DNA from: Pelecanus crispus
Taxonomy: Eukaryota; Chordata; Aves; Pelecaniformes; Pelecanidae
Assembly (NCBI RefSeq): GCF_030463565.1
Contig: NC_134649.1
Coordinates: 3,979,501 to 4,043,500, forward strand
Reading direction: 5' to 3'
Length of the DNA stretch: 64,000 nucleotides
This document shows, in pieces, positions 23,001-35,000 of the stretch (the stretch's first letter is position 1; every line of letters begins with the position of its first letter). The notes beneath the pieces are model-generated. The model searched no databases and was not told the DNA's origin. It saw nothing but the letters and a program-made list of their open reading frames with translations. The translations under genes and the position numbers were made by a program.

Positions 23001-26000
23001 GGTCTCCATCACATTAAGCATTTCCCTGGTTTTCCACCCAGAATGAGTGGCTGTATCACGGCCGGGGGGGAACGTGGGTACCACCACAGGATCTGGCCAG
23101 GGGGGCACAGGAAAAATGCAGATTATTGTCAAAGTCCTCCAACGAGAGGGCCTCAGCCGGCATCACAGGTGATTGACAGCTGTCAATCCCCACTGGGGAT
23201 GCCCTGACCTTCCCACACGCCTTCTCTTATTGGGCGCTTTTAAAAAATGCCCAATATTGGCTAAAAGCACCGGGGAAAAAGACTTTTCTTGGCAGGCGCC
23301 GTGGGTAAGTGCCGCAGCGGCTCGGGGCTGTGCAGCGGGTGTCCCCTGGGCGCTTCGGCGACTTTGGGGTTGGGGTTTTGCCACTGGCAGCCCCAGGCTG
23401 CCCTGAGCTGGGCTTTGAAACCTCCCTGCTTCGCTCCCTGCCTCCAGTCCTGCCTCTGCTGCCTCTCCTTGCAGCGCGCCGGGATTTGAGGCGGCCGCGG
23501 GCTGGGGCGACGCAGCCTGCCTGTTATCTAAAAATAGGGTGGAGTGTTTTTCCCACTATTTACTTGATTTCCTGCCGGGGCGGTGAGCCTGGCGAGGAAT
23601 CCATTGAAGTGCCGGGGAGTTCACGCCGTGTAAATACGGGGGAACAAGCTGCTTTTTAGACCTTATTTTTCCATGCGGGAGCAAATGGGCGGCAGCAGGG
23701 TACTTGCCCGGCACGGCCCCGCTGTTTCAGGATGCTTGCTCCTGTCTCCCAGGGGACATCAATCCCCCCACTGCCTCCCATGTTTGCAGCACCCACTATC
23801 CCGCATGCACAGCTCTTAATTGCCAACTTCTCCTTAAATAATAAGGAAAGCCGCAAGCGAATAGTTAGCTGCCACCTTTAGCCCAAGCAAACAGCTGTAA
23901 CCGAGTTATAAATCCTTAAAATTGAGTTTTTAATGGAAACATTAAAATAACCTTTATCTATTAGCGATAGGACTGTGCTGAGGTAATTCATCATCTTGTT
24001 TCTCACTCCTCCAGCCATACCTTGTTAGTTCCCAAGCTAACAAGGGGATTATTTATCCTGGGCTCTCATGGAGTGCCGTTGGGCAAACACCCAAGCCCTG
24101 GCAGCGCTCCGGAAGCAAGGGGATGCTGTGCATCCCGCATCCGACCGATGCGCTGAGGGGGTGAGCCGGAGCATCCCCAGCCTTGGCCAGGGAGGGATTC
24201 CCTGGTTTAAATGATGCCTGGATCCAGGTTTTATAGTGGCCAGGACCCCCTTACTGGGATGGTGTTGGCTTAGGAGGATGGCAAATAAAGAAGTTGGGTG
24301 TTTGGGGTCAGCTTGTGGAAATCTTGGTAGTCGCTTGTTTGACAGCAAAGGGAAAGTGTGTTTTTTCCCAGTCCGAGGGAGTTGCAATACGCGGTGAGCT
24401 CTCGCTCCGCCGGGAGATGCCGTCAGGTGTCAGATGTGCCTTGCTGTAGTGTCATTTATGTGCCTGTTCGTGTCCTCATGCAACTGTGCTGGCTCCGAAC
24501 CCGCTTTCCTGCAGCGCAGCCCTGCCGGCACCGCAGGGATGCGGGTTTGGACCTGGACCGAGCAGCCTTTCTCAGCACCCATGGCTGCGATGCTCGGGGT
24601 ACGGGATGCACGGGAGGTCTGGGCTCCCCATCTGTTTGTCCTAATCGAAATCATTGCTACGTCTCCGCACACCTTCGGCAATCGATGCCTGGTTTTATTT
24701 CTGCAATTAGTGATTTAGGAAAGCCTGGGTTGCATGCGGCAGGGCTGGTCCTTGGAGATGGGTGGATTTTAGTGTTGGAGAGCCGGATGGTCGCTGCCTG
24801 CACCGAGCGCGTGGGCTGGGATGCTGCAGCCACGGAGATCCAGGAAACCCTGGAAAGAGAGACTGTAGATGCCAGCAGCAGGCTTGGTGGGCTGGCGAGC
24901 TGGGTCGAGCTCTCTGTGATGCGGGGCAGGGCAATAATTCCCTTTGCAACTGCACTTTTTCTTGCAGAGCTCCAAACAGCTCTATTAATCTTTGCTAGGG
25001 AAATACCCACCCAGTTTGGCTGGGAGGCAGCCCAGATAATGAAAACTTTCATAAAGTGAGGAAAGAGCCTGACTTAGCCTGCGCATCCAGAGGCAGGGTC
25101 AGCAGAGAGCCTCTGCCCCAGGAGGAGGGCGAGACAGGTAATAAACCATCCCTCTCCCCCCAGCGCTTAAAACCCACAATAAATCCCAGTGAATTCCTCC
25201 GGAGAAAAGCTGCTTTTTTTATTAGTATTATTTTTTGTGGAGGAAGCCGCCGCAGAGCAGTGGGAGGGAGGTAAACACCAGATCTGCCCAGGCTAGCGCC
25301 GAAATCTCTCCGCGGCAGGAGTAGCCGCGGGGAGGATGGGGCTGCTCCGCCGCCGCGTGCTTCCATCGCCTGCCAAGCCCGGCAGCGTGCCGCCCTCCCC
25401 GGAGAGCCCTGCCTTACGGGGCAGGGAAGAGACCCAGCCGCTTCATTTCCTGCCCCAAACCCCCTTGGGTCACCAAAAATCCTCCCTTGGGACCGCGGCA
25501 CTCTGTGAACCCCCACGGGGCTGGGTTATTCGTGGGGGTGCGGGCACCCCGGGTGCCCTGGCAGGGGTGTGGGTGGAGGATGGAGAGGTTCGCCCCCGCG
25601 CCGTCGGCTTCGTTCGGGGCCCCTCGTTGGCACCACGGTTGCCGCTGCCGGGCGGGATTTTCCCCCGGCTCTGGGGAGGTCCGGGCGGCTGGCGCACCCC
25701 TCCCGCCCCCCCAATTCCCGGTGGGGACAGCTCCATCAGATGTTCCTGCCAAGCAACGGGCGGGGGAGAGAAAAGGCTGGGATGAAAAAATCAAAAACAA
25801 ACAAAAGAAACCTAAAAGATAGACCAGGGGATGGCTTCTGGTGGTTTGGGCGGGTTCACGAGGGGCTTTGTGGGCTCAGGGCAAGGGAGACCTGGGGTTT
25901 GGGGGTTTTCCTGCCGGTTCCTCCTGTGGGGCCATCTCTGCACCCCCGAGAAGCACCATGCCAGGTGTTGCAGCCTGGTCCAGGGGCTCGGAGCTCCTGA

Positions 26001-29000
26001 GATGTTCTGCCTGATGAGAGCCCATGGAAGATACCCAAAGCCCCGTCGGCAGAGGCTCTCCCATCCTCGCTGGGAGTTGCTGCCTGTAAAATTGGGGCTG
26101 GCAGAGCTGAGGGGCACGTTTGCTGGGGCTGACCCAGGGGGCTGAGCGCTGGGCAGGATGGGACCCATCCTTCCACCCTAACCAAACCCTACCTCCTGAC
26201 CCAGGGGGCTGAGCGCTGGGCAGGATGGGACCCATCCTTCCACCCTAACCAAACCCTACCTCCTGACCCAGGGGGCTGAGCGCTGGGCAGGATGGGACCC
26301 ATCCTTCCACCCTAACCAAACCCTACCTCCTGACCCAGGGGGCTGAGCGCTGGGCAGGATGGGACCCATCCTTCCACCCTAACCAAACCCTACCTCCTGA
26401 CCCAGGGGGCTGAGCGCTGGGCAGGATGGGACCCATCCTTCCACCCTAACCAAACCCTACCTCCTGACCCAGGGGGCTGAGCGCTGGGCAGGATGGGACC
26501 CATCCTTCCACCCTAACCAAACCCTACCTCCTGACCCAGGGGGCTGAGCGCTGGGCAGGATGGGACCCATCCTTCCACCCTAACCAAACCCTACCTCCTG
26601 ACCCAGGGGGCTGAGCGCTGGGCAGGATGGGACCCATCCTTCCACCCTAACCATACCCTACCTCCTGACCCAAAAATCAGGCTTACTGATGGCATCCCAG
26701 CGCTGGGGGGGGGGGGCTGCCCCCTCCTCCCCGTGCCGATGGCCACTCATCCCGATCAAACACCTCCTCTCACCCCCCCATCCCCTCTCTGCCCACAGGG
26801 CCGCAGGGGCTTGGGGTCCATTTTCGTCTGGGCGTCGGGGAACGGCGGCAGAGAGGGCGATTACTGCTCCTGTGACGGCTACACCAACAGCATCTACACC
26901 ATCTCCGTCAGCAGCACCACCGAGAACGGCTACAAGCCCTGGTACCTGGAGGAATGCGCCTCTACCCTCGCCACCACCTACAGCAGCGGGGCTTTTTACG
27001 AGCGGAAAATAGTAAGTTTTACCCCGATGTCGAGTAGGGCAGCATCCCTTGGATGTTTTCTGCGTGGCTGGGCTGGATGGTGGCTCGGTTGTAAGAGCCA
27101 GGCTTTGCCCTTAGCCCTGCGGTGGGTTTTGCTCGTGTTTTCTTACGGTGGGGCCAAAATTGCTCTGGCCCTTGGGAAGAGCTCGGGGTTGTGGCGTTTC
27201 CCCTGGTAAATGGGTGAAAGGGCTGGAAGTTTGCAAAAATACCCATGCAAATATTTACTTGTCCCCCAAAGTGCTTGCTCACTGTCCCTTGCTTAAAGAA
27301 AAAAAAGGGAATTTTGAGGATTTTTAGCCTGAGAGAGAAAAAAGAGGGAGGATGGAAGCATTTGGCAGGGATGGGGCAACCCCAAACGGGGAGCAGAGAC
27401 TTTTTGGAGCCCAGGAATTGCCTGAAAGCGTGTGCACGTGTGGATCAGTCTGGTTTTCCCTGCCGCCCAGGCTGTATTTGCCCTGTCCCAGCAGCTGCTG
27501 TGGTCTCATCACAGCAAGGCCCTTCGGTACCAGCGTCCCTGCACATCATCCAAACCTTGGGCAGTAAAACATCCCCCACCAGCACGGTGCCTTACCCAAG
27601 CTGGGAGGGAGTTTTCCACCCAATTTAGTTTTTTGACAAAAAATGTTTTTTACAAGTCAGTTGGTTGTTTTTTTTTTTTTTTTTTTTTTAATTCAAGAGT
27701 GATTTATTTGGCCCCTAAAAGATTCATTTCCAGAATACAAGTGCCTCACTGGGGTCATTTCCATGGCACTAAGGAGCATTTGCATGGCTGAGGCCAGCAC
27801 CAGCCCAGTGCTGCTGGAGCATTGCTGGGCAAAAAAGCAGCTTCCAGAGGCACCTCGGGGAGAAACTGGGTGGCATGTGTGTCCCCTCCCCTCCAAAAAT
27901 TACCAGATTAACTCAAAACCCAGGAGCCTTTTAAAAATGTAACAGATGGAGCATCTCTTTGCCCACCTCCTCTCTCCGAGCTTTTGGTACCCAAGCACCA
28001 TGCTCTGCCCCGAAACAAAAAAAGCTGGAAATGGCTTTTTTTTTTTTTCTTTTTTTTCCCCATGCAAATGGAAATTCTTGCCCGACACCAGGAACTGGAG
28101 CTTTTAAGGAAAGCATTTAATATGGTACAGCTCAACATGCACCCATGGGTGCATACCATGTGTGCATGCCAGCCCTGCCCTCCATCCATGCCTTTTCCTC
28201 CAGCTGACCCTCAGCAAAATTGCCTTTTTTACCCCCTTTCAAATATTTTTTGCAATATTCTTTTTTGAGCAAAGGAAAATTGAGCAAAATTCCTTTTTGA
28301 GCAAAGGAAAATGTAAGCAGGGGTGTTTTCTCATGCACCAAATGTATCTGCAGCCCATTTTTGGGGGCTCAGAGCACCCCGATGGCGTGGGAACCAGGGC
28401 AGGTTTGGGTACCCGCAGGCTCAGCTCCGCGCTGGCAGTGTCCCAGGCAAACCTGGGGTGCTCGATGGGGTAGCGCCCGGGCCAGGAGCATCTCCAGCAG
28501 CATGGGGCTGCAGCTCCTCTCTCCGCAGGTCACCACGGACCTCCGGCACCGCTGCACGGATGGCCACACCGGCACCTCCGTGTCCGCCCCCATGGTCGCG
28601 GGCATCATCGCCTTGGCTTTGGAGGCAAAGTAAGTGTAACCTTGCCACCAGCTTGTGGAGGGCTGTTTCCAAATTTAGTAGCTGGCAAGCAAAACCTGAA
28701 AGAAAAAAAGGTGTTTCTTTTCCTCTTGAGCAACTCAAAATGGGGCAAAGTTATTCTAAATTGCTCCTTTTTGGCAAGGTTTGATACAGCGTTGTTGTTT
28801 TGCATCTAATCTTCCTGCAGGTGTTTTATTGAGCTAATTCTTCACTTGTTGCCATCTGTTGAAAAGTTGGGGTTGGTGAGATAAGTCAGGCTTTTCATCT
28901 GGTGCGTTGAAACCGCTGACAGACGGCTCCAACAGGAGCTTTATAAATACTTCCTGGAAAAAAGATGTCAGAAGACATCACAGAAAATGGAAAATGTCTG

Positions 29001-32000
29001 TAGAAGTGATGGTTTTCAGCTAGTGTTTCATTTCTGGGGGAAAAGGACTACTTTTGCATAATGTCAAAAACCCACGCAGCGTGACCAGCAGCGACACGCT
29101 CCCCGGTTCAAAAGAGCTGCTCTTTGCCTCTTGTCCCCATCCCAGTCCCATCCTGGTCCCATCCCAGTCCCATCGTGGTCCCCCAGCTCAGGAGCAGCCC
29201 CGCAGGGGTCAAGGCTCACCCCTTGGGCATCCCCCTGTTTCTCCATGGAGCATCTTCTCATGAGCTTCTCACTATTATAATTATTATTTTTATGGGGTGG
29301 AAATAAAAATAAGGCTGTAAATAAGCCTCAGGGCAGCATTGTGCTCATGTCTGGGGATGGCGGTCACAGCATGTTGGCTCCAGTCCCTCTCCTCCGGTTT
29401 AATCCCAGCTCCCAGGTTGGGTGAGCATGTTTCCAGAGATGCCGTTTTCATTACAAATATATTAAGAGCGTTAGAGGTAATTTTTGTATTGTTTAGCTGA
29501 GGCATAAAACGCAACATTAAGTAGCAGGGCTTGGTGCTCAGGCACTCCATTATGATGAGAAGGAATAAATTGAATTTCTGTTCTTAAATGTTGCTCAAGA
29601 GCAATATAAATCCCCATGCGAGATGCTGAAGAACTGAATGTAGAAAAAGCGTGGAAAATTCTCCGGCAATATCCTTGGGCTGGGGTCTTGTGGGGGGCTC
29701 AAAAGCACATAGTGCTTAGTGTCCAGCACCCTGAACACACAAACATCATGCAAACCCTGCCTAGAAGGGGTTTTGGAAACACTTTGGGTTTCATTTTTCT
29801 GTTAAATGACCAGGCCAGGGTTTTTTCCAGCAATTTTTGCCATTATTCCTATCAAGGGAAGGTTTGCCCAGCAGTGTGTATCAGCGAGCTGCTGAGCCCA
29901 GTACCCTGCCTCGGGGTGTGCTTCATTCTCCATCACCTGCAAGAAAACAGGGAAAACCGTCCTGATTTGCTCCAGTTATACCCCGGAACATGAGAGCTAA
30001 ATACCCTTGGCCAGGAATAAATCCTGCAATGCCTGTGGGCATGTGGCATCCCTCCTTGGGGCAACCCCTTCTGCTGGGGCACCCCAAGTGATGGCCAACC
30101 TCCAGGCAGGGTGTTAGCATTTAAATCATCAATTCGTGCTCTTTTGGAGCAGGAAAGAGGTTTTTTTGGTTTTTTTTTAACCCAATGGGGGTCCCTGCTG
30201 CTGCTGGGAAAGACTGGAGGCAGCAGAGCCATCCCATAAGCCAAGTCTTGTTGCAGCCCCCTGCTCACCTGGAGGGATGTCCAGCATCTGCTGGTCAAAA
30301 CCTCGCGGCCGGTGCACCTGCGAGCGGCCGACTGGAAGACCAACGGCGCAGGGCATAAAGGTGAGGAGCCGCGGGGGCGGAGACGGTGCGGCAAAAATGG
30401 CCATGAAAGGGAAAATAAAGGTCCCCAGAGCTTTGCTTGTGGGAGCATTCGCCCTGGATGGCCGCTCTCAGCTGGCTTTGGGGCTCCTACCTTCAGGCTG
30501 TTGAGCGGAGGGAGGAGAGGGCAGTAATTTCTGGAGCAAGATGCTTGGTGGAGGCTTGGAAGCCTTGCTTGGTGGGAGCTTGGAAGCCTTGCTTGGTGGA
30601 GGCTTGGAAGCCTTGCTTGGTGGGAGCTTGGAAGCCTTGCTTGGTGGAGGCTTGGAAGCCTTGCTTGGTGGGAGCTTGGAAGCCTTGCTTGGTGGAGGCT
30701 TGGAAGCCTTGCTTGGTGGGAGCTTGGAAGCCTTGCTTGGTGGAGGCTTGGAAGCCTTGCTTGGTGAAAGCCTGGAAGCCTTGCTTGGTGGAGGCTGTCC
30801 TGAGCTGCAGCGTTGGCTGCTCATTTCAGTGGGCTGCTCCCAGCAATGGTTTTCTGTGGTGTCAACACGGATTTGGAGTGTAACTTGGGCAGGGTGATGG
30901 GCTCCGCATGTCGGAGCGCCTCATACCCCAACGGGGTCTACTCCACACGTTCTCTGATGGTCAGAGGGTGCTCTGCCAAGAGCCAAGGAGGAGCTACTGG
31001 TACCTGCTTGGAAGGCAGTGGGTTTCTGAGTCTTCTGTCTTTCCAGTTAGCCATCTATATGGCTTCGGTCTGGTGGATGCAGATGCTATTGTGGTGGAAG
31101 CCAAGAAGTGGAAGGCAGTTCCTCCCCAGCATGTCTGCGTGGGAAGCCTGGACAGGGTGCCCAAGTGAGTGTCATGGGGTGGGGGGGCTGTCCTGGGTCA
31201 TGCGGCTGCTTGGAAGGAGCTTTGGTAGAGCTGGCTCTTGCGAAGCAAAGGCTCAGCCTCTGTCCCGGCATTTGGAAAGGAAAATTAGGAGTCGGGGTGG
31301 CCGGGACAAGCCCGTGTGCAGGCGAGGTGATGTTCATGGATTTTATGGTCAGAGCAACCCGCACTGTCCACCCCGAGGTCTGTTTATTGACCCAGAGGTG
31401 CCCACCCGGGGTTTGTGCCTACGGCTCGGTGAGGAGCAGGTCCCGTGGGGGCTCTCTGGGACCAGCTTTGACAGCGGGTGATTTATTTTTGTCTTTCCAT
31501 GCTTTTGCTTCCCAGGTGGGTGATCAGCAGAGATTTTTTGAGGGCTGACAGTGCTGTTTGCCATTTTGGAAACAGCGTAGGGAGACCAAAACCAACTTGC
31601 TCACTGTACCCTATGTGAGTGGTGATGGGTTGGGCTCTCCTCCCTCTTCCACCAAACATCTTGTCTTGATGGAAGCCACCAAAAAACAGTGCTTTGTTGC
31701 AAGGTTTCCCAAATTTCCAGTGCCTGGCATCTCTTTGAATTTGGCTTCAGGTTCAAACAAGCTGAGGTTCACATCTCGTCCTTGGTAGGTCTGTCCCTGC
31801 TAGGTTAAAGGGTGGGATCAGGGATCTGACCAAATGGACGCTCCTGGTTTACCACTGCCTGGCTGTGGAGCAAGTTGAGTTGCTCCTGAGAAAAGCAGTC
31901 CCTTCGGAAAGACTTGTGCATGCAAAGCAGGAATGAATTTGGAGCCAAGTGTGTTCATGAAACTATTTATCTGATACAGACACTAATTACAACCCAAAGA

Positions 32001-35000
32001 GGAACGCTGTGCTGATAATTATAATAAAGCAGCGCCCTTGCAGCCCATAAGGCATAGATCTTAGAGGCAGTTCAAACCCATCTCGTTACCATCGAGCAAT
32101 TCAGCAAATTCCTGTGCTAGGACACTGTATTGCAATGGAGGATGAGATAATTTTTGCCATGAAGCCATAGGAGACCAGGTTCAAATATAACTGGGCATCC
32201 AGGCTGCTGGGAACCAGGGAGTGCTGCCGTCCCCAATGCGATGCTCTGCCCGTCCCTGGCAGGTACATCCGGGCGGACCATGTGCTGCGTGCCAGCACCC
32301 TCAGCAACGCCTGCACCGAGCACCGTGACCAGCACGTGCTCTACCTGGAGCACGTCGTGGTGCGGCTCAGCATCTCGCACCCACGCCGGGGGGACCTCCA
32401 AATCAGCCTCGTCTCTCCGGCGGGGACCAGGTCACAGCTCCTTGCCAGGAGGTAAGAGCGGCCAGAATGTGCATCTGGGCTGGGCAGCATCCTCGTTTAG
32501 GGGGTTGCTGCAAGTTTGCACGGGTTTTCGGGAAGGCGGGGGACATGCTCGGGTCTCAGCTGCAGGAGGGCTCCATGCAATGGCGGATGCCTGCAAGAAT
32601 CCCTAAAATCCTTAATTGCCTATCTACTTTTTCCAGTTGAATAAGACATTCAAAGTCACGCTTCTTGATGCACAGCATTACCGTTGCAGGGTGTTCGACC
32701 ACTCCAACGAGGGGTTCAAGGGCTGGGAGTTCATGACCGTCCACTGCTGGGGGGAGCGGGCGGCGGGGGAGTGGACCCTGGAGATCCACGACACACCATC
32801 CCAAGTGCGCAACCCCGCCGTGCAAGGTAAGGGTCCCCCAGCACCCATGTCCCCCAGCGCCCGCCGGTCCCACTTGCCCCCAAAGCTCTTTGCACGCTGC
32901 TTCGCTTGGCCCTAACTTTTGCTGCGAGTTTTATGGTCTTCAGCAAAACTGTATTGCCCAAATTTTTCAAAAATCGGAATAAAACTTCAGCCCTGAGTGC
33001 AGGAGGCTGCCGGTCTGGCTGAGCTGGGAGCAGGTTTTCTCCCAGCAGCAAACTCGCTGCAACCAAGAGCCAGGTTTCCAAAATTAAACCGTAATGAGTC
33101 GAAACGAGGAAACCCGAGAGCTGTAATTGTTGTTTGTTTGTTTTGCTTCACTGCTGGGACATCTGGCTCGTGGGCTGGTTGTGCAATGGTGCAAGGGGAC
33201 GATGCCCCTTGGGCTGCGGACAGACGGACATCCTCCCCAGGCTTCCACTGCGCTGGCGGGGGGTGGCTGGGCTCAGCCTGGCCCCCTGCGTGTCCCGAAC
33301 CCCGCCGTGTCCCCCCCTCCTCGGCTTGGCCGCCTGCTCCCTGACCCCTTCCCGGCAAAGGAGCCGGGCTGGCGGGATCCAGTCCCGCCAGGAAGGGGCA
33401 GCCGCCTCACCGGCTCGTGGCAGCGGGGCATGAAGCATCCTGCCTGGGGCTGGCGTGCGTTGCGGGGGTGTTAAGATCCATGCGCTCATTGATAAGAAGC
33501 CAGGAGTATATTAAAAACCTCTCCCATGCAACTTTCTGGCAGGAGGCGCACGTGGGGGTTCATTGTGCAGAGAGGGTTTCTGTTTGCTGCCTTCAGCCGA
33601 AATCTTTTGAACTCGGAGAGCAGCAGCGAAGCGCCCACGGAGCTGCTTTTCCTTCTGTATTTACAGTTTGCGGCCGGCATTTCTGAGCCCCTCGCGGGCG
33701 TCAAGGCTCAGCTTTACCCGGCTTTGCAAAACAAAATGAAAATGAGTGCGTTAAGTCACCCCCCGCTCAAAGGGTCTGCACCAGGTTTGAAGCAGAGAGG
33801 GCAAAGCGGGAGGAAAAAGAGGGATGATGCTCCCAGCCTGTGGCAGAAACTGGTATTTAATGTTAATTTAAACCCATTAAATTAAATCAATTAAATTGGT
33901 TAATTTAATACCAATTAAATACTAGGGGTGTCCTGTTGCTGGCACTGCTACATCCCCAGCATCAGCCCCATGCAGCCCGGGCTTTCCTTGTGTGGAATAT
34001 TTTAGATTTAAAGCAAATTTAATTCTTTTGGTGGAGGCACGCAGCTGAGCTCTTCCCTGGCTCACGCTGCCCGAGCTCGCCCCTTCGCAGGCTCCGTGCC
34101 GGTGCTGCTTGCTTGCAGCAGGTAGGTCCTCTCAGCCCTTTTGGAGAGCCAAGGGATTTGGGTGCTGGAAATTTTAAGCCCGTCCTGGAAATGCAGGGAT
34201 CAGTAGTTAAAGCCGAGTGTGCCGTGGGCGTGAAGTTGTGACTCGCGTTGATGGGGAATTGAAAGAAAAACAGTGCTGGAAAGAAGCAGCAGTGTTTTTT
34301 GGACCCCCTGCCCAAAGCGGTGTGGGTCGGGGAGGACCCCGCTGTGGGTGTAAGGCTGTGGGGGTCCCCAGCCCCTGGGTGCAGCGCAGGCTCCGGTGGC
34401 CCCCACGGCATTTCGGGGGACACCGAGCTCAGACCTCGGACATGTCGGATAGGCGGGCAGCTGGAACAACAGCAGCAAGAAATAAGCCAGTGTGTGTGGG
34501 TGGCTTTTATCAGACAGAAATAATCCTTCATTATAGAGCTTTTGAAGTTAGCGGTTCTCTGCGCACGTTGGGCACGAAGGCCATGGTGATGCTGTGGTTT
34601 GTCAGACTGAAAAATCCCTCGTAGGTGCCTTAGAATCATAGAATCATAGAATCGTTTAGGTTGGAAAAGACCTTTAAGATCATCCAGTCCAACCATTAAC
34701 CTACACTACCAAGTCTACTCTAAGCCAATCAAGGGTAGACTAGACTAGACTAAAAACAGCCTTAAACAGCTGCATTCGTACGGGCTGGGAGCTCAGGGGC
34801 TCAGGAACATTTTTGGGTGTTCGTTGTTCGCTTCTGCATTGCTGTGCCAGCGGTGAAGCCCTGACGGTCCGGTCCATCCTCCTCCTGCCTCCCCCAAAGC
34901 CGGGTCCCCTGGGGAGGAGCGGGACGGGGAGCGGGATGGGTGACATTGCACCTGCCCGGCAGGGAAGCTGAAGGAGTGGAGCCTCCTCTTCTACGGGACG

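Noticed and set aside
24358-25059. 233-codon + frame in PCSK6 intron 7
   Set aside because: No family resemblance, low stop density from GC content, overlapping frames on the other strand, and no splice or promoter logic.
26159-26660. ccctaaccaaaccct words as interstitial telomeric sequence
   Set aside because: Only degenerate hexamers inside a 67-bp unit; no run of true TTAGGG/CCCTAA repeats.
26127-26672. Direct repeats resembling a CRISPR array
   Set aside because: Units are contiguous with no unique spacers, and the DNA is from a vertebrate; the same holds for the 31-bp and 24-bp arrays.
34019-34696. 225-codon minus-strand frame starting MVGLDDLKG
   Set aside because: The start is translated CR1 tail, as is the frame at 46208-46585; a shared retroposon, not a gene family.
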